Assembly: GCA_933228895.1 (NCBI GenBank)
Contig: OW121853.1
Span: forward strand, 74,260,645-74,324,644
Direction of reading: 5' to 3'
Source of the DNA: Platycnemis pennipes
Taxonomy: Eukaryota > Arthropoda > Insecta > Odonata > Platycnemididae
Length of the DNA: 64,000 bases
This document shows, in pieces, positions 44,383 to 55,321 of this stretch. The translations under genes and the position numbers were made by a program. Below the pieces are notes generated by a model. That model was not told the DNA's origin, made no database searches, and saw only the letters and a list, made by a program, of their open reading frames with translations. How positions within the stretch are numbered: the stretch's first letter is position 1; the number at the start of each line of letters is the position of its first letter.

Positions 44383-45842
44383 TGTGCCGCGAAAAACGAA
44401 ACTATGAAATGTGCGTCTATTTAATTATAGAAGTCAGCATTTGTTAATGGAGAATCAATGCTACATGCGTATGCATACCTCCAACTGATGCTTCATACAA
44501 CTGCCAACTAAAATCATTAAAAGTCATATGTAAAATGCCGTGGAAATCTAGCCCGGTCAATATCTTGCCAAGTGCAACTTTTGAGTATTAATAGCTTACA
44601 GAGATACTTTTTATTTTTCGTACTTTTCGGAACTAGAATCGATTATGTATACATTAGTGTCCTCGGAAATGGTATCCAATCTTTTTTCATTCTTTTCTTC
44701 CAAAGCGTCGAGTACTTCCTGCTCGGTCAACTAATGAGAGTCAAAAGCCATGGTGAACTGAATAGATTTTTGACCAAGAGAAAATCCCAAGTGTGAAAAA
44801 ATAAAAAATACACCAATGTAAACGCTGGCGTCAACGAATGACCATCGGCGTCCACCATCGTAAATACGACCCCACATAAAAAGTCTTTCATCTCTCTCGA
44901 ACGCCCAGGAAATTATGAGCGAGAGATCGTGCCTGAGTGAGTTTCTTCTCGAGTTGTGGAGAAAAAAAAATGAAGAAAGGATGACTCAAAAACCCGAACA
45001 ACAGAGAGGGTCACTGAATGAATGCGGCCAGCATCAACTTGTATGCAATCTCCGAAAGCCCAAGAATTAGAACTTGAGTGATAAGATTTCATTTGGACAA
45101 AGACCCTCATCAGATCACGTCGGGGTCTCCAAATGAACGGTTTTGGGCTCCGTTCTCGCGTAAAGGTTGGCGGGTGGAGAGTAAAAACACACATGATGGA
45201 AGTGAACTTGGTTTTATTACGAAAAATAAGGATACAGCGCTGCTCTGCGGAGAGCGGGCGCGCTTGGTGTGTGTCTCGTGCGGGAGGCGGGTTAAAGTAA
45301 CTTGATAAAGTTAAGAGTTACTTTTCTGAAAATTTAACTGGTTAAATTTAAAAAAGTAACTATTCATTTAAAAGTTGCTTTGCAGTTACTTGGGCAAATT
45401 GGATGCTGTGGCATTGGAGGCCTTGATGGTTTTTTTGCTTTGGCAAACAATGAAAACTGACATAGTTGTTTTTTCCGTCCTTACGAATTTCTTTGCCCGG
45501 CCACAAAAAAGGCATTTTAAAACCCTTATACTGCCAAGCGGCCGATATATCGGCCGCGGCCTTAGTAGCCAAAAATCCCAACCGGCCGATATATCGGCCG
45601 CTCGTTTCGGAGACTATTGTCCATTAACAAATATGTTTAAGCCCTTTAAGGGGCCTTTATATGAAAGACAACATCTTTTTTCGTCATTTGGTGGTATTTA
45701 TAAAATGTTTACGGATTTATGAGTATTTTTAAAGGCTTTTATTTCAGCACCTTGCGTGAATATTTTACGTGCTGAAGTGAAGAGTATATTGTTCGGTAAA
45801 CGTTTATAAATCTGAACCCTATATAGTCTCCGTTAAAATCTT
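44383..45842 (+). repeat. Family B inverted arm, left
   Basis: This is the reverse complement of 57440-58893 at roughly 97 % identity by eye over sampled stretches. It includes two copies of the palindrome GCGGCCGATATATCGGCCGC (45538-45557 and around 45582-45600), an AGTAACT/AGTTACTTTT-rich stretch, and ATCTGATGAGGGTCTTTGTC. Minus frames (45581-45360) repeat in the other arm as KEIRKDGKNNYVSF and AQVTAKQLLNE and might be a decayed BED-type N-terminus of a hAT protein, but this is weak. Confidence 0.85.
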
Positions 45843-46698
45843 TTGGAAAAAAGAACTGGAAATTATATATTATCGAAAGATATTTTGTTTGTTCATTACT
45901 ACTAACATTATGTCGGTATTTCTGATCTCTTGCATTTTCATTGCATCGCGGAAAATGTCACCGCGGGTGACTAATTTGCCATTGATGTTCGCAGTGAACC
46001 AGATTTTTCCTTACGAGATTCTATGCTACCAACTACTCCTTACAGTTTATATCTTTTTTCTCTAATGCGTTCATGAATCTACGTAATTTTCTAGTCCTGA
46101 AATATACTTATAGCGAATAATCCTCCTCCCGCGTCTACGTGATAAATTCAGGATATCGTCATTTCAAATATAATCAAAAGGTATGCGTAAAAATAAACTG
46201 CAAATGAAATGTAATACAGGAGACTAGTGTTATAACTGTCGCTAAAATACAATGCAGATTTTCATTTACATTGAAGATATCCATGAAATATCATCTGGCG
46301 TAGCGAACGATTTTTTTCTCTGCATTCTACTGACTAATGGTACGAGGAATCGCCGGAGAAGCGTTGCGTCCGCAGTTTTCTATCGTCAAATGATAACTTG
46401 TTATCTCCGTCATTGACTCATTTTATCCTTGCTGACTTTGCTTTCTTTGAGTGAACGCCATTTCAAATCATTTCAAATGGTCTTCAGCGTCTTCAGTTCT
46501 GACTGCGTTATTCCCTGTGGGGTTCTAACGGCTTAAGTTCGCAACCACACGCGCGTGTGAGTGCTGTTAGAATACCTTCTATTTAGTTTTGAATCGCTGA
46601 AGGTATTTATTTGATAGTGCATCAATACAAGAATTTTTGTAAAACTTTAGCATTTTTTTACAGTGGTGAATATTTTTTTGTAAAAATATAACCACACA

Positions 46699-46835
46699 AT
46701 GGCTGGACCATCACATATAGGAGAAAAAGATATTTTGAATATATTAGACGATTAAACGGATGAAAGTGTGACTGATTTATTTCTTTGAAAGTGACAGTGA
46801 GACGGGGAATGACAGTGATGAAGATCAACATTCAT
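46699..46835 (+). pseudogene. piggyBac transposase N-terminus, second element
   Basis: ATG at 46699 opens MAGPSHIGEKDILNILDD then a stop. After a shift, ESDSETGNDSDEDQHS follows. An acidic DS-rich N-terminus is typical of piggyBac transposases. The sequence is cut off by family A sequence at about 46836. The C-terminal domain of a piggyBac transposase reappears at 54099. Confidence 0.45.
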
Positions 46836-47028
46836 TGCGGGGACAAAGCGGGCAAATGCCCAGGGGTCCGGGCCATCAGGGGGCCCGGACCAAAAAAAAT
46901 TAATTGAAAATAAAAATTTAAAGTATCAATATATTTAAATGACAAAAATAATACAAAATTTTGCAGTTCAAAAAGTGAAAAAACAAATCAAGGTAGAGCG
47001 TGTGTCAGTGTGCGAGAAGTATGACGTT

Positions 47029-47106
47029 GTAAATGTAAATTCGAGGGGTGGGCGGAGGCCTTCTGGAACCCCCTGGAACTTAGACATCTTTAGATCCATG
47101 TTGTCC
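47029..47106 (-). mobile_element. 5'-truncated 5S-SINE tail insertion
   Basis: The 78-bp insert equals the tail of the SINE at 6237-6447 (GATGTCTAAGTTCCAGGGGG, CACCCCTCGAATTTACAT). It is flanked by a perfect 12-bp duplication AAGTATGACGTT (47017-47028 and 47107-47118). The inverted family A copy has a single near-match of that site and no insert. This is classical LINE-driven retroposition with 5' truncation. Confidence 0.9.
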
Positions 47107-47133
47107 AAGTATGACGTTAGCATTGTTGTTGTG

Positions 47134-47388
47134 CAGCGGCGTCGGAAGTGAGGAAGACTTAGCCCCCCCCCAAGAATTAGCCCCGGGGCCTTGAAGAATG
47201 AGTAGTCTTCATTAATAAAAATTGAATTTCACTTGTTTCCGGCTTGCTTTTTCTCTTCTGGCACATATTCTACCGCCTTCATATGCACTTTTAGCGGAAT
47301 TCTAGTCTCTAGCCCCTCCTATCCGCAAAAAAATGCGGGCCCTTTTCGAGGTTGGCCCCTCCCAAGGAAAATAGTTCCGACGCCCCTG
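47134..47388. mobile_element. hAT MITE, 255 bp
   Basis: Ends are CAGCGGCGTCGGAA and, inverted, CAGGGGCGTCGGAA. There is a perfect 8-bp target duplication TTGTTGTG at 47126-47133 and 47389-47396. The empty site is preserved in the inverted copy near 50318-50330. Confidence 0.95.
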
Positions 47389-47702
47389 TTGTTGTGGCCA
47401 TCCAGGGTTTTGGGGTGATGGGGACGATAGAGCGAGAAGCGTGGGCGCTGAGACTCACCTCCCCTCCCTTTGCCGCGAATATTCGCCACTCAGTGACTTT
47501 TTGTAACCTGAACGACAAGAAACGCCATCCCCCGCCTGAAGGCTATTGTTTACTTGTTAGTAGAATGTAAATAAATCGTTTATTTTACAGTCAAAGTTAC
47601 ATATTGGCAGTAGCAAGATACACATTCTAGTGTTGTGTCATTGGCTTTGTATATATGAGCTCCCATACACGGGGGCAGGAATTTCGGACTTCAGGAAAAA
47701 TG

Positions 47703-49826
47703 GGTGACAGGAATTTCGGGCCCCTGGGCAACTGAGTGGTCCGGGCCCCCTAAATCCCGGCAAACCCCCTTATTCAATTTAAACCATATCTGCGAACTTT
47801 AAGGTTATTTTATAACCAAGACTATTAATACCAACCTGATTATCAGCTTTTCTGCAGAAGAAACTTGCACACTGTCATACATTATCTTTTGATTTACTAT
47901 AAATCGTCCCTTTTTTAAATTAAACACATGTCAGTGGAATGGGATGGGCAAAAAATTTCAGAATGAAAAACTTTTGACGGTGTAACACACTTCACACTTT
48001 CATTTTACAGTAATCAGAACTAGGACTTACTTGAACTTAAAGATTTATTAAAGGAGTCATAGTAAAACGTACTTTTCTTTGTTTTTCAAAATTAGCATGT
48101 CCACAATTACTCCCATATTTTCAGAGATACGGAGATAATTATATCACCGCCAAATTAGAATGAATGCAGAGTAATCACTTCTAATAAGCTTTGCTTTCAC
48201 TACAACTCTCGCAATCAAACATAACAGCAGGGAATGGGTAAAAATAATGTAAGTTAAGGGTTTTGACGAACAGAATATATTTTGTTGTGCCTCAATATTA
48301 AGCTATTTTCGATAGTTTCCTTGATGTGTGCATAATTCAAGTAAAGTAGACTAAAGTTTTCCTAGATGAATAAAGTCTAATGTGATGTATAAATCAGGGA
48401 TATGCATATTGTAACGCAGGGAAAATGAAAGATTTGAGTAGATTTTCTCGATGAACAACCAAAAGCTCCGCGGTGTCCAAAATGTACCTTTCTGCATGAA
48501 CCTCATAGTAGGGTCAAAGGCTTGGACTTCTGGGTCGAAGGGGCGAAGAAACGAAAAGAAGTCCTTGATAGTCTCCCTCTGGAACATAAAATAATGTTTC
48601 GTGCGAAAAATACAGGAATTTTAAGGCTTTGAGGATGTCAATGAGAATTTTACTTTTGAGAGGAGAAACCTTGAACGCGATTTCGCGTACACTTTAAGAG
48701 CTTAATATTTCTATATCCCCATGATTTTATACGTGTAGAGCTGGTGGAGATCGATAGCAGTGCACACATATTAAAAAAGGCGAATAAGGAGCGTTATGTT
48801 CCTTATGGCTTGAAAAAACTTACTCGCGTCACGTCATTTCCATCTTCCGGTGCACGTCTCCGGCTCCACACGCGCGTACGAAAAATCGAATGTAATTATT
48901 GGCGTCGCAAACGTATTTTCAATTTTTTTTCAGATTTACCTTTAAAAAGCATCAACAATTGATTAAATATGAGTCACTTGATAGACACTTTACATGCCAG
49001 ATATTTACTGCTTAAAATGAATTTTTGTGTGAAAATAGCGTCCGTCATTTTGTTACGTAACATCACCTACATTTAGGAAAAAAACTCCCAAAGTTAAACA
49101 CAGTAAAGTAAAAGACTGGTTTTAATAGACCTACTAGTTTTTTACCAAATTCCTCCGACAGCGTCACCCTCAACTTAAATAGGAAGATTTTCATAGAAAA
49201 CTGAAGTCGGGTGTAATTTTGGCTATGTTTGAGCCCTGCATCTCAGTAACGGCGACAGAACATGACCAATGAGATGCCATTCCATGTTTGTCAATCAATT
49301 ATGAGTATTTGTACCAAGTTTCATGATTCTATCTCCAAAAAAGCCATTCTGGAATTTTGTGACTTTTTTCGATTTCAGCCTACTGTGCATTGGTTCAAAT
49401 TTTTTTCCTCTCCTTTCTATTAACAAAAACCTCACAAATCATGACAGTGCGTGCATGGGCCTTGAACTTATTTAAGTAAAACAGGGAAAAAAATTTAGAA
49501 AAATTTCAGAAGGATAAATTATACATCATATTTAAGAATTGATAACTTTCTGAAATATGTATATATTCACAAAATTTTAAATATAAAATTCTCCTTTGCT
49601 TACCTTTTTTATTTTACCCGGGAGTTAAGGATTGCAATCCCGGAACTCCGGAGGAAATGACAATCCCGAAATCTCGGGATTTAGTATAAACGAATCCCGG
49701 GATTGACGTACACCTTTTCGCAAACAGACAGCGCTAATAAGTAAGTTTTCTTGAATATGAAATGCAACACGTTAGACGTCTGAGTCCATTAACTAATACA
49801 TTTTATTTTAATAAGTAATTTGTCAT
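47703..49826 (+). repeat. Left arm of the hAT palindrome
   Basis: Partner of 51924-54097. Landmarks shared in inverse are GGGCCCCTGGGCAACTGAG, AGGGATATGCATATTGTAAC, ATCCCGGGATT palindromes near 49675-49705, and ACGTTAGACGTCTGAGTCCA. It is non-coding. Confidence 0.88.
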
Positions 49827-49959
49827 CATTTGTAATACATAAGAAAAATGGAAATGAGCTTACGGTGCGCGTGTTAAAGACATAGTGATCGCCAGCATAA
49901 AACAAGATGGACCAAATTCCAGAAAATGTTGTCTAACTTTTGATTATGATCCCGTAATT

Positions 49960-50620
49960 GAAAAATCTCTCTGGGATTGCAATCCTTACTGGGAGGCTTG
50001 GTTAGGGGGCTGCGGTCCCTCCCTACCCCGTGCATGGGCGCTCATGTATAGAAAACCAATGACACAACACTTGAATGTGTAGCTTGCTATTGATAAACTG
50101 TAACTTTGACTGTAGAATAAACGATTATTTACAGTCCACTAACAAATAAACAATATACTTTATGTGGGGTGTAGGGGATGGGGTTTCTTGTCGTTCAGGT
50201 TACAATATATCACTGAGTAGCGAACATGTAGCGAATGTTCGCGGCAAAGGGAGGGAAGAGGCAGCGCCCGTGCTTCTCGCTCTATCGTCCCCATCACCCC
50301 AAAACCCTCGTTGACCACGACAACAATGCTAACGTCATGCTTCTCTATTGCACATTGACACACGCTCTACCTTCATTCGTTTTTTTCACCTTTTAAACAA
50401 CAAAATTTTGTATTCTTTTTGGCATTTAAATTTATTCATACTTTAAATTTTTATTTTCAATTAATTTATTTTGGCCCGGGCCCCCTGATGGCCCGGGCCC
50501 TGGGCATTTGCCCCCTTTGCACCCCCCTGTCGCCGGCCCTGCACGGGGGCAGGGAGAGACCGCGGCCTCCCAACGTAGCCTCCCGGTAAGGATTGCAATC
50601 CCGGAGAGATATTTCAATCC
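49960..50620. repeat. Family A copy 2 (inverted) with its own inverted flanks
   Basis: 50037-50541 is the minus-strand copy of family A, ending in a full hAT-type terminus CAGGGCCGGCGACAGGGG (minus). Its flanks 49965-50037 and 50537-50612 are inverted copies of each other (GCACGGGG, GTAAGGATTGCAATCCC), making a palindrome within the loop of the larger palindrome. Confidence 0.75.
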
Positions 50621-51119
50621 CGGGATTGTGATTTCCTCAATCCCGGGATTTGACTAAACTAGGTTTCACATGCTCATATGGAATTAAAATTTAAAAATAA
50701 TTAAAATATCGCATGCACATATGGAATACATATTAAAATTACTCAAATTTTAAGCAACATTGATTGATACCAAAGTTTGCAAAGTCTGATTATTATAAAA
50801 GAACACCACACAAAGTTTAGATACAAGGGAGCATCTTCACTGATGATGATGATGCTGAAGCATTGGAATTCGGGTCGTACGTCTGTTTTAATTTTTTTGT
50901 TTTTTATTGTTTTATCTTTGGTATCAAAATTGCAAAAACGCCACAAAGTTACTAAAGAATCAGTTTTACTCAAACGTGAAACAATACAGTTTTTCTTGGG
51001 AGATAAAAAATAAAGCACCAAAAGCAATTGCAATTGCTCTTAAATTGAAATAAATTGTAGACTTTTAAAAAATCAAACAGAAACTCTAGATTTAGTTTAT
51101 CCTCAATGAAAAGTTACTT

Positions 51120-51915
51120 GCGATTTTTTTAAATATGCCATTAAAAAACAAAAGAGTGTGTAATGTCTGGTCACTCATTCTTCACCTATAGATATTTATT
51201 GCAAAGAAAACCCGTTGATGTAAAAGCCCTTTCTGATTCAACACAAGTGGGAGGAATAGCCAGTAAGTGCTCGTAAATAATTTGCATATTTTCTCCTCTC
51301 CGTCCACTTTCACGGAAATTCTCTAGCTTTTGAGCTATTGATAACTCAAGGTTCTTTTAACTGCAGCTGGGAGGATATTGTTCGGGAGAAGTCAAGTATT
51401 GGGTAATGACCGAATCAAGTTCCTTCTTTTGCTCATCCGAACATAGTGAACCACTCTCTGATTATTTAGCAGCTGACTCTCTCTCTCTCTCTCTTACTAT
51501 GCAAGCCATCAATATAACGACTTTTTCACACTAAAGAAGTTTGTTCTTCTTCCACGATCGCTGATTCAAATGCTTTAGTAGCATTATAATGACGAAATTT
51601 AAGCAAGTTTTCTTTGAAATTTTTTTTTGATTCACTAGTTTTAGCACAGAATATGAATTCCCCAAATCATGGCCCCTTGCCCATGAACCGCAGTGACGAT
51701 ACCGTAAAAAACCCCTAATAAATCAGTTCGTCTCTTCGGTACTTGCTTCTGCAAGTCAGTTTTCATATTATTCCCCAACTCTGTATTCATATATTTTAGT
51801 TTTCACATCAATAATTCCAACGCAGCCTCACACTTCAAAAGATTTGGATCCCTTCGGTAAAGCGCCTTTACAGTAATTTTCACTGGCTGCAGTGTTGCAA
51901 AAATGGAAGAAGCAA
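51120..51915 (-). pseudogene. hAT transposase remnant
   Basis: Minus-strand segments in order: VKITVKALYRRDPNLLKCEA and KRRTDLLGVF (51720-51910), resembling a conserved hAT block (ALxRRDxxLLxxE ... RR), then after decayed sequence LLAIPPTCVESERAFTSTGF and LCNKYL (51195-51272), the diagnostic hAT C-terminal dimerisation signature, with VFLMAYLKKS after stops. The upstream catalytic domain is not recognisable. A (CT)n run at 51477-51494 lies within. Confidence 0.85.
51477..51494. repeat. (CT)n microsatellite
   Basis: Nine CT dinucleotides in the hAT transposase remnant. Confidence 0.9.
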
Positions 51916-51923
51916 CTGCCTTA

Positions 51924-54097
51924 CTTACTTATTACAATAAAATGTATTAGTCAATGGACTCAGACGTCTAACGTGTTGTATTTCAGGTCCAAGAAAATTT
52001 ACTTAGCACTGCCTGTTACCGAAAAGGTGTACGTCAATTCCGGAATCCCGGGATTCGTATATACCTACTAAATCCCGGGATTGTCATTTCATCCGGGATT
52101 GCATTCCTTACTTCTCGGGTAAAATAAATAGGGAAACTAAAAAATATTTTTTTCATAAATTTTTTGAACATATATTTATTTCAAAAATTTATTCTTACAC
52201 ATGATGCATAATTTGTCCTTCTGAAAATTTTCTAATTCTTTTTACTTGTTTTACTTACCCCCTGCCACACACCTTTGTGGTGGCTTGTAGGGTATTGTGT
52301 AGATGTAGATGCAATTAAATAAGTTCAAGGCCCACGCACGCACTGTCATGATTTTACGTGGTTATTGTTAATAGACAGGAGAGGAAGGAAAATTTGAACC
52401 GATGCACAATGGGCTGAAATCGAAAAAGTCTGAAAAAATTTCAAAACGGCTTTTTTGGAGATAGAATCATGAAACTTGGTACAAATACTCATAATAGATT
52501 GGCAACCATTTAATGACATGTCATTGGTCATGCTCTATCGCCCTCACCAAGATACAGGTGCTAAAACATAACCAAAATTCCAAAATTACACCCGACTTCA
52601 GTTTTCTACGAAAATCGGTGACACTGTGGGAGGACTTTGGTCGGATAAAAAACTACTAGGTATATTAAAACCACACTTTTACTTTACTGTGCTTAACTTT
52701 GGGAGTTTTTTCCCTAAATGTAGGTGATATTACGTAACAAAATGGCGGACGCTATTTTCACGCAAAATTTCATTTTAAGTAGTAAATATCTGTCATGCTA
52801 CGAAAGTGCCTTTCAAGTGACTCATATTGAATGAATTGTTGATGCTTTTTAAAGGTAGATCTGAAAAAAAATTAAAAATTTGTTTGCGACGCCAAAAATT
52901 ATATTTGATTTTTCGTACTCGAGTCCGGAGCCTGAGACGCGCGCCGGGAGCTGGAAATGCCGTGAGGAAAGTAAGTTTTTTCAAGCCAATACGAACATAA
53001 CGCTTCTTATTCGCCTTTTGTAATGTGTGCATTGCTATCGATTTCCACCGGCTCTACACGTATAAAATCATGGGGTAATAGAAATATTAAGGTCTGTAAG
53101 TGTACGCGAAATCGCGTTCAAGGTTTCTCCTCTCAAAAGTAAACTTCTCATTCACACCCTCAAAGCCTTAAAATTCCTGTATTTTTCACATGAAACATTA
53201 TTTTACGTGCCAGAGGGACACTACTAAGGACTTATTTTCGTTTATTTTCCCCTTCGCCCCAGCAGTCCAAGTCTTTAACCCTACCAGGAGGTTCATGCAG
53301 AAAGGTACATTTTGTACAGCGCGGAGCTTTTGGTTGTTCAACGAGAAAGTCTACTCAAATCTTTCATTTTCACTGTGTTACAATATGCATATCCCTGATT
53401 CATAGGTCACATTAGACTGTATTCATCCAGGAAAACTTTTAGTTTCTAATTCACTTGAATTATGCACACAGGAGGGAAACAATTACCTATCGAAAATAGC
53501 TTAATATTGAGGCACAACAAAATATATTCTGCACGTCAAAACCCTTAACTGACATTATTTTTACTCACTCACTGCTATTGTTTGATTGAGAGTGTTGTAG
53601 AGAAAGTAAAGCTTAGTAGAAGTTAATCCTCTCTGCATTCATTTTAATTTGGGGGTGATATAATTATATCCTTATCTCCGAAAAGATGGGAGTAATTGTG
53701 GATATGCCAATTGTGAAAATAAAAGAAAAAGTACGTTTTATCATGACTTTTTATAAAATTTTCAAGTTCAAGTAATTACTAGTTTTGATTACTGCAAAAT
53801 GAAAATGTAAAGTGTGTTACAGCGTCAAAAAGTTTTCATTTTGAAATTTTTTCCCCGTCCCTTTCCACTGACATGTGTTCATTTTACATAAAAAGTACAA
53901 TTTATAGTAAATCAAAAGATCATGCATGACAGTGTGCAAGTTTCTTCTGCAGAAAAAGCTGATAATCAGGTAAGTCTGGGTTATAAAATAACCTGTTCGC
54001 AGGTCTGGTCTAAATTGAGTGAGGGGGGTTTACCGGGATTTAGGGGGCCCGGACCGCTCAGTTGCCCAGGGGCCCGATAATCCTGTCACCGGGACTG
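51924..54097 (-). repeat. Right arm of the hAT palindrome
   Basis: Inverse partner of 47703-49826. It contains one extra segment absent from the left arm (52259-52319). Confidence 0.88.
52259..52319 (+). repeat. Short SINE-tail insertion in the right arm
   Basis: About 60 bp, CCCCCTGCCACACACCTTTG then GGTGGCTTGTAGGGTATTGT and GTAGATGTAGATG, interrupts the arm alignment between GTTTTACTTA and AATAAGTTCAAGG. The motif looks like a common arthropod SINE/LINE 3' tail (my recollection). Confidence 0.6.
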
Positions 54098-54098
54098 G

Positions 54099-54284
54099 TT
54101 GAGGAGTAGGGATCGGTCCAGAGGGAGTGGATGTGGTTTACCAGGAATTAGGAAATTGGGAGGCCGTAAAGAGTCCAGATGCTGTGTCTGCAGCACAAAG
54201 GAACAGAGGAGAAGATCCAGGGCAGTGTGCGTCCGATGCAACCGGGGATTGCACGGCGAGTGCTTATCTAAACATAAGTGCTAG
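54099..54284 (+). pseudogene. piggyBac transposase C-terminal cysteine domain
   Basis: The last 61 codons of a piggyBac transposase: GLPGIRKLGGRK then CCVCSTKEQRRRSRAVCVRC and NRGLHGECLSKHKC before a stop. CxxC-CxxC-H-C spacing fits the family's C-terminal zinc-binding domain. The start of this element is probably at 46699. The middle of the protein is missing and replaced by the hAT complex. A likely right terminus is near 55040 (TGGGAGCGAAAGGG) but no TTAA-flanked partner was found. Confidence 0.75.
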
Positions 54285-55321
54285 CCCGAAAGACCGTGAG
54301 TAGCTCACAAATTTTCATTTATATGTTACATGTGAAGATCATAAGTGCAACTAACCTCCTAATTGACATGGAAAATACTTCCGAGAAACGTGCCGTAAAA
54401 GCAGTTGTTTTCATGCTGTGTTATCCTTCTAAATTTTACAAATTTCAATATATATGCTCTGGCAATCCAATTATTTATGGTTATATAACTAATATGTTAG
54501 CTAAAAAATATGTATTTTGTTAGATTTACTGCGTATTATATGTTGTTTATCATATTCATTATGCCATTCACAAAATTTTACATTTGGACAATTTCATAAG
54601 TTACACAGCGAGAGTAGGCCTCAATAGTGCTAGTGTAAAGGTATACCTACTATATATTTTTTATGCCATAATCTATGGAAAAATATGAACAAAATGAAAC
54701 CAACTTATTGAGAATAAAGTGTACTATATACATGCATGCTTAAAATTCGCTACTAATAACCAAGGTTTACTGAATAAGCTTTTAAATAAATTTATTGGTA
54801 AAAAATTTTAAAAAACAATTTGATTTTTATTTTTTTATAACAAAACTAAAGAAGCACGAGGAAAAATAAAATTGTACAAGTAAACAACCAACATTTACTC
54901 ATAAGTGTATTTTTTTCCTGCTAATATGTTGTAAAATAAAGACAAGAGAATTTTTTAAAAGAAGAGAGAAAATTTCTTTAAAAAAGGGCTGGTATTTTTG
55001 GACACGTTCACGGGAAAATGGCTTGGGAGCGAAAGGGTCAAAAGTAACAACTGATACAACATTTAATTAACTACATGGCAATAACTGAAGAACTATGAAA
55101 TTTTACGCTCTTCGTAGATGGAAGCAGTGATACAGCTTTCTTAAAGGCTTATGGCGTCTCGTCCTTCGAAGCCTCAGGCACCCCGGCGCGCCGCGGCGGT
55201 CACCACGGACCCATTCCGCCTTTTTCGTGTGTGACCCCAGACATCTGTAGCGTCCCTACCCCCCCGCGCCTGTCTTCGCTGGGAGCGCATGGGGCAGGAC
55301 ACAACAGAATACGCCGACGCA
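54285..55321. other. No recognisable gene; 3' part of piggyBac remnant and GC-rich block
   Basis: AT-rich to about 55040, then a GC-rich segment (55150-55320) of unknown origin. Confidence 0.45.

Larger units (their letters stand above)
46837..47687 (+). repeat. Family A repeat, copy 1, with two later insertions
   Basis: It begins with a hAT-like end (GCGGGCAAATGCCCAGGGG, GGGCCATCAGGGGGCCCGG) and is the inverse of 50037-50541. It is longer because a truncated SINE tail (47029-47106) and a hAT MITE (47134-47388) have been inserted. It ends near CCCATACACGGGGG. Confidence 0.8.
47703..54097 (-). mobile_element. 6.4-kb hAT-type palindromic element
   Basis: Arms of about 2.1 kb (47703-49826 and 51924-54097) flank a 2.1-kb loop with a hAT transposase remnant on the minus strand. 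The right end reads, inverted, CAGTCCCGGTGACAGGA, a hAT-like terminus. The left equivalent is less clear, CAGGAAAAATGGGTGACAGG near 47696. No matching 8-bp duplication was found. The element sits between the N- and C-terminal remnants of a piggyBac transposase. Arm identity looks like 85-90 %, so the palindrome is old. Confidence 0.75.
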
